10,345 nt of DNA from Hydrogenophaga intermedia (GCA_945869245.1 CAMBOY010000095.1:1-10345); one strand, 5' to 3'. Shown: positions 1 through 8,385, counted from the first letter of the stretch. Numbers and translations are program-made. The notes: generated from the letters alone by a model not told the origin.

Positions 1-556
1 ACATCCTGGGTTGCTTGGACACACCGACCACGGGTGAATACCGCCTGGCCGGCGAGCCGGTGCACCACATGCGCGCCGACGCGCTGGCGCGGCTGCGCAA
101 CCGCCAGATCGGCTTTGTGTTCCAGCAGTTCAATCTGCTGCCACGCACCAGCGCGCTGGAAAACGTGGAGCTGCCCCTGGTCTACGCCGGTGTCAAGGCG
201 GCCGAGCGGCGCACGCGGGCGCTGGCTGCGCTGCAGCGGGTGGGCTTGGGCGCGCGGGCCGACCACACGCCCAACCAACTCTCGGGCGGGCAGCAGCAGC
301 GGGTGGCGATTGCGCGGGCCTTGGTGAACCAGCCCTCGCTGATTCTGGCCGACGAACCCACCGGCGCGCTCGACAGCAAAACCAGCGCCGACGTGATGGC
401 GCTGCTGGCCGAGCTGCACCGCCAGGGCATGACGGTGGTGCTGGTGACCCACGAAACCGACATCGCCGCCTGGGCGCAGCGGGTGTTGGTGTTCCGCGAT
501 GGCCGCGTGGTGGAAGACCGCGCGCAGACGCCGCGCTCGGCGGCGGAGGCCCAGGC

Positions 557-560
<4 letters not shown>
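1..560 (+). CDS. ABC transporter ATP-binding protein, MacB/LolD type (5' partial)
   Basis: The reading frame is open from base 3 and begins with ILGCLDTPTTGEYRL, the stretch that follows the Walker A helix in LolD/MacB-type ATPases, so the N-terminus and Walker A lie outside the window. Visible in order are the Q-loop (FVFQQFNLLP), the ABC signature LSGGQQQRVAIARAL (from base 279), Walker B LILADEPTGALD (about 339-374) and the H-loop histidine in LVTHE. The protein would energise the permease encoded next: its TGA overlaps that gene's ATG (ATGA, 557-560), so the two are an operon and probably translationally coupled. In such operons an HlyD/MacA-like adaptor gene often lies upstream, which cannot be seen here. 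Known family members export macrolides, peptides or lipoproteins; the substrate here cannot be told. Confidence 0.95.
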
Positions 561-1795
<1,235 letters not shown>

Positions 1796-1839
1796 ACCCT
1801 GATCCGGCCCTGGGGTAAGGCTGCGCAAACCTAAAAAAT

Positions 1840-1873
1840 TTGTCAAAATTGCCATAATTGATTTTTTGAGAGG
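1840..1873 (+). promoter_or_regulatory. Candidate extended -10 promoter and RBS for CaspA gene
   Basis: The 85-base gap between the permease and CaspA genes is AT-rich, unlike its surroundings. It holds CATAAT (1853-1858) preceded by TG one base upstream (TGCCATAAT, 1850-1858), the form of an extended -10 element that can work without a good -35. TTGTCA at 1840-1845 matches five of six -35 bases but is too close (7 bases) to serve this -10. A start near 1865 would leave a leader of about 16 bases carrying the RBS GAGAGG (1868-1873), seven bases before the ATG at 1881. This RBS favours ATG 1881 over an in-frame TTG at 1866. Confidence 0.5.
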
Positions 1874-1880
1874 CCGTCCG

Positions 1881-4691
1881 ATGAGTCCGTGGAGCCTGTG
1901 GGGCAAAACCCTTGCCGCGTGTGTGATGGCTGTGGGTGCTGTGCAAGCCTGGGCGCAGCCGACGGTGGGCACGCGTGTCGATCAGAGTGTGTTGGCCATC
2001 GATGCGGGCCGTAGCTTACCGTTGCCACCGCAAGCCGGCCCATGGACAGTGGTACACAGTCGGCCTGTGGAGAGGGCCCAGTCTCCAGCGCATCTGCTTG
2101 GTCTGGTGCACAGCGATCCGAACGCGGCTATCCCGTTGATGGTGATACGTTACAGCCAGCGTGCCACCGCATGGCGAGGCTCGGTGTGCGAGATCACGCA
2201 AGCTACAGCTTTCATGACCGAGTACTACGGGTCGCAGATGTCGGGCAATTCACAGCGCTGCTCCACGCTGTTTCCGGTCGGTTCGCTGCGGGGGTTTGAG
2301 CGCACTACCCAGTCCACTATGTGGCAGCAGGCGTTTAGGGATGGCCTGACGTCGGGCCAGTTACCCGATACGGCGTATGTCCTCGCCTCATGGCGCCTGC
2401 AGGAGTTTGGTCAGCACAACGTGATCGTAGAGGCGCTGGTGCGCGTGGATGAAATGGGCACCAACGGCGCGGAGATGATGCAGTCCTATCGCACCAACCA
2501 GCTCAACCCGGCCCATCGGGCGTTGAAGGACTGGCTGATGTCGGCGGTCACCCAGACCGCTACCGCCTATTACAAGAACCAGCCCGCTGTCCTGGCCGAA
2601 TTGAAAGTGGCCCAGGTGCGGCAGGCCATGCAAAACGCCACGCCGGCGCAGCGCGAAGACTTTGCGGCGGCGCCAGTGCTAGGAACCAGCTTGGGCGTAT
2701 CGGCAGAAGCCTCGGGCAATCGGCAAGACCGCTGGCAGTCGCCAGTGGAGCTGGGGCTGGAGCCTGTTTCCATGGCACCCGGATTTGAGACCAGCGCCGT
2801 CACAGCGTTCGAACTGAGGGCCCAGTTTGACCCCGTCAGGGCCCCGGCCGATGGCAAGCTGCTGTACCGAGGCCCGCTGGAAGGACGCAGCTCGGGCTTT
2901 GTCATTGAGCACGACCGTGGTCTGTATTCCATCTTGTCGGCCGAGAGCAACTGGAACTTGGTCATGGGGCCAGAACTGGGGGAGCGGTTCGAGCAGGGCC
3001 AGTTTCTCGCCAGCGCAGGTCTTGGCTCACCGCAGGTGTGGCTCCGGTGGGAGGTGTTTCATCTTGTTGACAAACCGTTGGCCGCAACCGACGCCGACTT
3101 GCTCAAGGCCGTGCGCGCGGGTGAACCGATCAATACCCGCGTGCTGGCCAATATCGCTGCGGTGCAATTTGCGGCCGATCGAGCGCTCGACATCACACTC
3201 AAAGTCGGTGGGTTCGCGCTGCCCAAAGAGCGCTCATCGGACGCGGTGTATTTGGTCCCCGATGGTCGGCTGGGTATTGAGGTGACGTCGGGTGGCTTGT
3301 TCAAATCGGTGGTCAAGGACGAGATCAATGTGTCGGCCAGAGGTGTGTCGCGGCAAGTGATTGGACGCAAAGGCGGCAGTGGGTTTGGCGTCACGTCGGC
3401 CACTTTCACCGCCGCCGATGTGGGGCGCACCGACGAGATTCTGGCGCGTTTGCAGGGCACAGCGCCACAGGCGGTGGCGGCAGCGCCCGCCGCCACAGCT
3501 GCGCCCGTGCCTGTGGCGCAGGCGCAGCTGGCACCGCCACCGGTTGTGGCAGCCGCACCCACCCCCGCCGGCCCGAGCGCCGCCGAGTTGGCCGAGCGCG
3601 CCCGCCTGCAGGCCGTGGCCGCGCAACGCGAGCAAGAACTCGAGCGCCTGCGCCAGCAGCTGGCCCAGGCCGAGGCCCAGCGACAGGTCGAGTCGCAGCG
3701 CGCCGCCGACGCCCAGCGCCTGGCCGATGCGCGTGCCGCGGAGGCCGCTCGCCTGGCCGACGCGCAGCGCGCGGCCGAACAGCAGCGCCAGGCCGACGCG
3801 CAGGCCCAAGCCCAGCGTCAGCAAGAAGCCCAGCGCCAAGCCCAGGCCGCGCGACAGGCCGAAGAGGCCCGCCAGCAGGCCCTGGCCCAACAACAGGCGC
3901 AGCAACAGGCGCAACAAGCGCAACAAGCGCAACAAGCCCGCCAGGCCGAGCAGGCGGCCGAGGCCCAGCGCGTGGCCGTGCTCAACAGTGGCAAGCGCAA
4001 GGCGCTGGTGATCGGCAACGACCTCTACCGCAACGTGCCCAAACTCGACAACGCCCGCTCGGACGCCCGCGCCATGGGCCAGTCGCTCCAGACGCTGGGC
4101 TTTCAGGTGACGGTGGCGCTGGACCTGACCGAACGCGGCATGAAAGAAACCCTGCGCAATTTCAAGTCCAGCGTGCAAGGCGGCGACGAGGTGGTGGTGT
4201 TCTATGCCGGGCACGGTGTGCAGCTGGGCGCGTCGAACTACCTGCTGCCGGTGGACATTGCAGGCCAGGACGAGGCCCAGGTGCGCGACGAGGCGATCCA
4301 GATGCAGCGCATCCTGGACGATATGCAGGAGCAGCGCACCGGCTTTATGTTGATGATTGTGGACGCCTGCCGCGACAACCCGTTCAAAGTGGCGGGCCGC
4401 TCCATTGGCGGGCGCGGGCTGGCCCCGACGTCGGCGGCCACCGGGCAAATGGTGATCTTCTCGGCCGGTGCCGGTCAGCAGGCGCTGGACCGGCTCGGTC
4501 CCACCGACAAAGAACCCAACGGCCTGTTCACCCGCCTGTTCCTGCGCGAAATGCAAAAACCCGGTCAGCCGGTGGACCGGGTGCTGCGCAGCGTGCGTTC
4601 GGAAGTGGCGCGGCTGGCCCGCTCGGTGGGCCACGAGCAGACGCCCGCGCTCTACGACCAGTCGCTGGGCGACTTCTTCCTCAAGCCCTGA
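1881..4691 (+). CDS. Exported caspase-family (C14) protein with LytM-like domain and coiled coil (CaspA)
   Basis: The start at ATG 1881 gives 936 residues beginning with a signal peptide (cleavage probably after AWA, residue 25), so the protein should act in the periplasm or at the cell surface. Domain order: an unrecognised N-terminal region (about 45-260, with Cys103 and Cys127 as a possible disulfide); a degenerate M23/LytM-like module (about 317-398, from PVRAPADGKLLYRGP to LRWEVFH); an unrecognised segment (about 400-525); an Ala/Pro linker (about 530-566); a long Ala/Gln/Arg coiled coil resembling TolA domain II (about 567-697); and a C-terminal caspase-fold domain (about 704-932). The caspase dyad is intact: His778 in YAGHGVQ and Cys830 in VDACRDNPF. 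The domain end fits the C-terminus (DQSLGDFFLKP). Caspase-fold bacterial peptidases of this type usually cut after basic residues; activity here is inferred. It is encoded tail to tail with the CaspB operon. Confidence 0.88.
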   Translation: MSPWSLWGKTLAACVMAVGAVQAWAQPTVGTRVDQSVLAIDAGRSLPLPPQAGPWTVVHSRPVERAQSPAHLLGLVHSDPNAAIPLMVIRYSQRATAWRGSVCEITQATAFMTEYYGSQMSGNSQRCSTLFPVGSLRGFERTTQSTMWQQAFRDGLTSGQLPDTAYVLASWRLQEFGQHNVIVEALVRVDEMGTNGAEMMQSYRTNQLNPAHRALKDWLMSAVTQTATAYYKNQPAVLAELKVAQVRQAMQNATPAQREDFAAAPVLGTSLGVSAEASGNRQDRWQSPVELGLEPVSMAPGFETSAVTAFELRAQFDPVRAPADGKLLYRGPLEGRSSGFVIEHDRGLYSILSAESNWNLVMGPELGERFEQGQFLASAGLGSPQVWLRWEVFHLVDKPLAATDADLLKAVRAGEPINTRVLANIAAVQFAADRALDITLKVGGFALPKERSSDAVYLVPDGRLGIEVTSGGLFKSVVKDEINVSARGVSRQVIGRKGGSGFGVTSATFTAADVGRTDEILARLQGTAPQAVAAAPAATAAPVPVAQAQLAPPPVVAAAPTPAGPSAAELAERARLQAVAAQREQELERLRQQLAQAEAQRQVESQRAADAQRLADARAAEAARLADAQRAAEQQRQADAQAQAQRQQEAQRQAQAARQAEEARQQALAQQQAQQQAQQAQQAQQARQAEQAAEAQRVAVLNSGKRKALVIGNDLYRNVPKLDNARSDARAMGQSLQTLGFQVTVALDLTERGMKETLRNFKSSVQGGDEVVVFYAGHGVQLGASNYLLPVDIAGQDEAQVRDEAIQMQRILDDMQEQRTGFMLMIVDACRDNPFKVAGRSIGGRGLAPTSAATGQMVIFSAGAGQQALDRLGPTDKEPNGLFTRLFLREMQKPGQPVDRVLRSVRSEVARLARSVGHEQTPALYDQSLGDFFLKP
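3891..3938 (+). repeat. In-frame 9-bp tandem repeat (Gln-Gln-Ala) in the coiled coil
   Basis: Four head-to-tail copies of a CAACAAGCG-like unit fill 3903-3938, with one more copy at 3891-3899 separated by a single CAG codon. They encode repeated QQA within the CaspA coiled coil (residues about 671-686). The unit is a multiple of three, so slippage would change coiled-coil length without breaking the frame. Confidence 0.85.
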
Positions 4692-4709
4692 GGCGGGCCG
4701 CCCTCGGCT

Positions 4710-5153
4710 TCACTGCACCTCAAATTCGAAGGTGCGCTCGCCGCTGCGGCCCTGGTTGTCCTCGATGCGCAGGTTCAGCCGGTGCTGGCCTTTGGGCAGT
4801 GCCGCGCCGTCCACCTGAATGCCCGTGGGCGTGATCTTGGCTGCGGCCAGCAGGCGCTGGGTGATGTCGATGCGCAGACGGCCGTAATAGGCCTTGAAGC
4901 TGTCGGTGTTGATCTGTGCCGGCGTCTGCGGGCTGAACGCCAGGCGGATATTCACCGGTGCGGTGACCGGTGCCGGCAGGGCCGGTGCCTGCAGTTCGAT
5001 GCGCGGCGCGCCTGGCACCGGCACCGCGCGCGCGGCCATGGGTTCGGGGGCGGCCAGCGAGGCGCGCATTTCGTCCTCATTCACCAGCCAGCTGGTGGCC
5101 CAGGACGGGCTGGTGCAAACGGCAAGGGCCAAGGCCCAGGTGTGGCGGGTCAT
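4710..5153 (-). CDS. Small exported Ig-like hypothetical protein
   Basis: This 147-residue protein starts with a signal peptide (MTRHTWALALAVC, cleavage probably after SWA near residue 19) and has no acceptable lipobox, so it should be periplasmic. A Pro/Ala-rich linker (about 35-66) leads to a C-terminal region of about 80 residues rich in alternating beta-strand patterns. The end LRIEDNQGRSGERTFEFEV looks like the last strands of an Ig-like or fibronectin-like sandwich. I do not recognise a named family. AGGA lies a few bases ahead of the ATG at 5153 (reading TAGGAACCCCCC then ATG). The gene is last in the operon with CaspB and the OmpA-like gene, 18 bases beyond the latter's stop, and converges with CaspA across an 18-base gap. 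It is plausibly an adaptor or partner for the caspases or OmpA-like protein; this rests on context only. Confidence 0.85.
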   Translation of the reverse strand: MTRHTWALALAVCTSPSWATSWLVNEDEMRASLAAPEPMAARAVPVPGAPRIELQAPALPAPVTAPVNIRLAFSPQTPAQINTDSFKAYYGRLRIDITQRLLAAAKITPTGIQVDGAALPKGQHRLNLRIEDNQGRSGERTFEFEVQ

Positions 5154-5171
5154 GGGGGGTTCCTAGTGGAT

Positions 5172-5681
5172 TCAGGGTTCGATGGCGACGATGCGCACCC
5201 GCCGGTTCTCGGCCGCCAGCGGATCGTCCGGCTTGAGCAGTTCGCTGAAACCTTTGCCCTGCGCTTGCAGCCGCTCGGTGCCCACGCCGCGTTGCGCCAG
5301 GTACTGCAGCACCGTCGCCGCGCGCCGCTCGGAGAGCTGCTGGTTGTAGGCGGCCTGGCCTTTGCCGTCGGTGTGGCCCTCAATCCGGAAACGCTGCGCC
5401 TGCAGCTGCGGCGCCTGCAGGGCTTGCGACAAGCGCTCCAGCAAGGCGGTGCTGTCGGGCGAGAGCTGGGCCGAGTTGAAGTCGAACGCGATATTCAGGT
5501 CGATCTGCCGCGCCTTGACTTGCAGGTTGCGCAGCGATCGGGTGGCGGGCGCGGCTGGGGCCAGGGCGTCGATCATGGCCTCGGTGCTGGGGCCGGCGCC
5601 AGACTGGGCGCTGGCGCATACGGCGCTGGCGCTCAGCAGGGCGGCCAGCAGCCCGCGGGCTGCGTGGGTGGCGGGGTTCAT
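5172..5681 (-). CDS. OmpA-family peptidoglycan-binding protein
   Basis: This 169-residue protein has a signal peptide (cleavage probably after ASA, residue 25; no lipobox, since Val precedes Cys22), a short linker, and an OmpA C-terminal domain from about residue 60 to the end. Hallmarks are IAFDFNSAQLSPDS, RIEGHTDGKG, LSERRAATVLQYL and the closing AENRRVRIVAI. By alignment with Acinetobacter OmpA, the two diaminopimelate-contacting residues are conserved: Asp105 in GHTD and Arg120 in SERRA. It should therefore hold onto peptidoglycan from the periplasm. There is no beta-barrel, so it is a soluble wall-binding protein rather than a porin. The ATG at 5681 overlaps the TGA of the CaspB gene by four bases, so the two are probably translationally coupled and made in similar amounts, which suggests a functional link. 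Confidence 0.93.
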   Translation of the reverse strand: MNPATHAARGLLAALLSASAVCASAQSGAGPSTEAMIDALAPAAPATRSLRNLQVKARQIDLNIAFDFNSAQLSPDSTALLERLSQALQAPQLQAQRFRIEGHTDGKGQAAYNQQLSERRAATVLQYLAQRGVGTERLQAQGKGFSELLKPDDPLAAENRRVRIVAIEP

Positions 5682-7438
5682 TGCACTTCCTCTACGGTGA
5701 TGCGCTGGGCGCTGAATCGGTTGGCGGCGGCGCTGCCCTGGCCCAGCAGGGCGCGTTGCAGGCGCTGGCGTCCTTCGGCGTCGGCCGCGGCGGTCACAAA
5801 AGGCGATCCGGCGCTGGCTGCGTCGCTCTGCAGCCCGCCGAGCGCGCGCGGTTGGCGGGTCACCATCACCAGCAGCTCGTTGGTGCCGGCGGGACCGGCG
5901 GCTTGCAGTTGCCAGGTGGGGCCAGGCAGGCGCAGGGTCTGGCCAGCGCGCACGCGGTTGTTGTTGTCCAGGCCATTGGGGAAGAGCACATAAAAGCTGC
6001 GCTCGTCGCTGCCCATCATGACCAGATACACATGGCCGTCGTGGGGGGCGGTGATGTGCAGATTCAGAAAGTCTTGGCCAATGCGCAGGCGCGCTTGGTC
6101 GAGTTGGACGCCGACCTTCTGGCGCCGGTCGCGCTGCTGTTCCAAGTCGCGCAGGGTGGCGCGGGCGCTGACCTCGGGCGGCGGCGCGGCTGGTGTGGGT
6201 GTGGCCACGGGTGTGGCTGGGGCGGCGGCGGCAGGCGTTGCCGAGGCCAGCGCCTGCGCCGCCATGGCGGCTTGCAGCGCGGCGGCTTCTGCCTCGGCGG
6301 CGGCGGCCAATTCGCGTTCCACCCGCAGACGTTCGGCTTCGCGCTGGCGCTGGCGTTCGTCGGCCTGGGCCTGCAGCGCGGCCTGTTCCAGCGCTTGCCG
6401 CTGGCGCTGCGCCTCGGCGCGCTCGGCCGCTTCGCGGGCTTCGCGTTCGCGCCGCTCGCGGGTCAGGCGCTCTTTTTCGGCGCGCACTTGCTCGGCGCTG
6501 GGCCCCGGGTTGGCGGCAGGGCGGTTGGGGGGGGCCTGGGCCACGGTCGCCGGTGGCGGACTCACCGGCACGGGCACCAGGTTGCGAAAGCCCGCCACGC
6601 TCACATGGTGGGGAATCAGATCGGCGTGGGGCTTGAGCTTGTCGCGCACCACCTGCTGGGCGCAGTGCTCCACCTCGGCCAGGCTGATGGCGCCGCTGCC
6701 GTCCAGGTCTTTGGCTTGGCCTAGCAGACAGTCGCGCACACCTTGGGTGGCCAGGCCGCCTTTGCCGGGTTCGTCAAAACTCACTTCGTTGGAGCGCGAC
6801 GAGGTGATGTGCACCACGTTCTCGTTCAACGCGCCCAGGGCGTGGCTGGCTTGCACCAGGCTGCGGGTGCGCAGATTCACTGGCTGGCTGCACAGGTCAC
6901 CGGCCTCTTGCGCCTTCATAAAAAACTTCGGTCGCATGCCGCCGCCCAAGCTGCGGGTGCCGGCGGTCACGCCTTGTGAATGGCAGGCGTCGAACATCAC
7001 GATCAGCTGGTCGGCGCGCTGGCTCACGGTGCGGGTGAGTTCGGCCCATTCGCGGTTGACGATCACCTCGCGGTCGTAGGTGAGAAGCCCTTCGACACAG
7101 CCTTTGGCCGCCGGGTCGGCCCAGCGTGTGCCGTGGCCCGAGAAATACAGCAGCACGCGCCCGCCGTCGCTGCCGGCCGCGCCGATGCGCTGCAGTGCGG
7201 CCACGATGTTGGTCTTGGTGGCCTGGGCGTCGCGCAGCACGCTGATATTGGCCGACGGTATGCCCATGGCGGTGGCGATCTGGCGCGCGCTCTCGATGTC
7301 GTGCGGCACCCCGGTGAGTTCGGTGATGGCCGGGTCGGCGTACTGGGACACGCCAATCAGCAGCGCGTGTTCATACGCGCCCTTGGCCCACACCGGGCTG
7401 TGCCACAACAGGCAGGCCCACAACAGACTTCGCCACAT
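5678..7438 (-). CDS. Exported caspase-family (C14) protein with EF-hand-type loop and DUF4384 (CaspB)
   Basis: The ATG at 7438 is preferred over an in-frame GTG at 7531 because AAAGAGG lies five bases upstream and the new N-terminus is a clean signal peptide (MWRSLLWACLLW, cleavage probably after VWA, residue 18). The product is 586 residues. The caspase-fold domain (about 22-270) has both dyad residues: His102 in YFSGHGTRW and Cys152 in MFDACHSQG. Near its end lies DLDGSGAISLAE (244-255), a textbook EF-hand calcium-binding loop. Then come a Pro-rich linker (about 285-312), a charged Arg/Glu/Ala coiled coil (about 313-398), a second Ala/Pro linker and a DUF4384 module (about 442-530, with LFPNGLDNNNRV and a following RAGQTLRLP). 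It is not a copy of CaspA: motifs and architecture differ. As first gene of the operon with the OmpA-like and Ig-like genes it may be a wall-associated peptidase; substrate and activity are unknown. Confidence 0.92.
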   Translation of the reverse strand: MWRSLLWACLLWHSPVWAKGAYEHALLIGVSQYADPAITELTGVPHDIESARQIATAMGIPSANISVLRDAQATKTNIVAALQRIGAAGSDGGRVLLYFSGHGTRWADPAAKGCVEGLLTYDREVIVNREWAELTRTVSQRADQLIVMFDACHSQGVTAGTRSLGGGMRPKFFMKAQEAGDLCSQPVNLRTRSLVQASHALGALNENVVHITSSRSNEVSFDEPGKGGLATQGVRDCLLGQAKDLDGSGAISLAEVEHCAQQVVRDKLKPHADLIPHHVSVAGFRNLVPVPVSPPPATVAQAPPNRPAANPGPSAEQVRAEKERLTRERREREAREAAERAEAQRQRQALEQAALQAQADERQRQREAERLRVERELAAAAEAEAAALQAAMAAQALASATPAAAAPATPVATPTPAAPPPEVSARATLRDLEQQRDRRQKVGVQLDQARLRIGQDFLNLHITAPHDGHVYLVMMGSDERSFYVLFPNGLDNNNRVRAGQTLRLPGPTWQLQAAGPAGTNELLVMVTRQPRALGGLQSDAASAGSPFVTAAADAEGRQRLQRALLGQGSAAANRFSAQRITVEEVQ

Positions 7439-7456
7439 GCTCGCCTCTTTTCTTAA

Positions 7457-7514
7457 ATGACAAAAATGCCACTGATGCCAGAATTTAACAGACAAGCGCT
7501 GTGCGATGATCGCA
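7457..7514. promoter_or_regulatory. Divergent CaspB / uppP control region
   Basis: The 113 bases between the CaspB start (7438) and the uppP start (7552) must hold both promoters. For uppP, ATGACA (7457-7462) and CAGAAT (7479-7484) spaced by 16 bases make a plausible sigma-70 pair. For CaspB on the minus strand, TGTTAAATT (7490-7482) resembles an extended -10 but is weak. Three TGNCA half-sites occur at exact 9-base steps (7458, 7467, 7476), and a perfect inverted repeat TGCGAT-G-ATCGCA lies at 7502-7514. These look like protein-binding sites; no regulator is identifiable. Confidence 0.4.
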
Positions 7515-7551
7515 AGTTTTGATGCACACACGCGCTGTTGCGCGCAGACAC

Positions 7552-8385
7552 ATGGACATTGTTTTGCTGATCAAGGCCGCCATCATGGGGGTGGTCGAGG
7601 GTCTGACCGAGTTTTTGCCGGTGTCCAGTACCGGGCATCTGATACTCACCGCGTCATTGCTGAATTGGCACGGAGACAAAGTCAAGCTTTTTGAGGTGGT
7701 GATTCAGACGGGGGCGATCATGGCGATTGTGTCCTTGTACGCATCCAAGCTGTGGCAGGTCACCAAAGACCTGCCCACCCAGCCTCAGGCCCGGCGTTTT
7801 GTGGCCAATGTGCTGATCGGCTTTTTCCCCGCTGCCCTAGCGGGGGTGTTGTTCATCGATGTGATCAAAGGCGTGTTGTTTTCGCCAGTTGTGGTGGCCT
7901 TTGGCTTCATTGTTGGCGGCGTGGTGATCCTCTGGGCGGAACATTTGCAGCGCCAGGGCGCGCGCAGCCACATCCGCGATGTGGACGAGGTGCGCTGGAC
8001 CGATGCCCTGAAAGTGGGTCTGGTGCAATGCACAGCCTTGGTGCCGGGCGTGAGCCGGTCGGGCGCCACCATCATCGGTGCCATGCTGTTGGGCTTTCAG
8101 CGCAAGGCGGCCACCGAGTTCAGTTTTTTTCTGGCCATCCCCATGTTGTTTGGTGCGGCGGCGTACGACCTGTACAAAAACCGCGCCTTGCTGAGCATGG
8201 AGGACGTGCCGGTGTTTGCTGTGGGATTGGTGGTGTCGTGGTTGTCGGCGTGGGTATGCGTCCGATGGCTGTTGAGATTTGTCGGGCAGCACAGCTTTGT
8301 GCCGTTCGCCTGGTACCGCATCGTGTTTGGTGGGCTGATTTTGCTGACCGCCCAAATGGGTTGGGTGGACTGGGGCGCCCACTGA
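7552..8385 (+). CDS. uppP: Undecaprenyl pyrophosphate phosphatase UppP/BacA
   Basis: This inner-membrane enzyme dephosphorylates undecaprenyl pyrophosphate on the periplasmic side to recycle the lipid carrier for peptidoglycan and other envelope polymers; overproduction is known to give bacitracin resistance. The 277-residue product has both family signatures: EGLTEFLPVSSTGH near the N-terminus (Glu16, Glu20, Ser26 and His29 match the E. coli catalytic region) and PGVSRSGAT with Arg169. Several hydrophobic spans fit the family's polytopic fold. I chose ATG 7552 because MDIVLLIKAAIMG matches the usual N-terminus. In-frame starts at 7519 and 7522 would add ten or so polar residues and also lack a good Shine-Dalgarno. 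It is transcribed away from the CaspB operon and ends just before a bidirectional terminator. Confidence 0.95.
   Translation: MDIVLLIKAAIMGVVEGLTEFLPVSSTGHLILTASLLNWHGDKVKLFEVVIQTGAIMAIVSLYASKLWQVTKDLPTQPQARRFVANVLIGFFPAALAGVLFIDVIKGVLFSPVVVAFGFIVGGVVILWAEHLQRQGARSHIRDVDEVRWTDALKVGLVQCTALVPGVSRSGATIIGAMLLGFQRKAATEFSFFLAIPMLFGAAAYDLYKNRALLSMEDVPVFAVGLVVSWLSAWVCVRWLLRFVGQHSFVPFAWYRIVFGGLILLTAQMGWVDWGAH

Noticed and set aside
3234..4634. 466-codon open frame on the minus strand opposite the CaspA gene
   Set aside because: A Leu/Gly/Ala/Arg-rich mirror of the coiled coil and caspase domain; the plus-strand frame has clear conserved motifs instead.
4684..4707. Hairpin at the CaspA stop as a terminator (CTGAGG / CCTCGG)
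   Set aside because: The stem is only six pairs with a wobble and has no T-tract on either strand.
5598..5681. OmpA-like protein as a lipoprotein (Cys22)
   Set aside because: The residue before Cys is Val, which does not fit the lipobox; an ASA signal peptidase I site follows.
5681..6724. 347-codon plus-strand frame (and another at 6018-7079) opposite CaspB
   Set aside because: Both are low-complexity antisense reflections of the CaspB coiled coil and linkers, without a recognisable domain or RBS.
7445..7480. Sigma-54-type promoter (TGGCA... on the minus strand) for CaspB
   Set aside because: TGGC is present but no GC dinucleotide lies ten bases after the GG, so the -24/-12 spacing fails.
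7439..7531. Longer CaspB start at GTG 7531
   Set aside because: It would bury the signal peptide behind 31 residues and lacks the AAAGAGG ribosome site that precedes ATG 7438.
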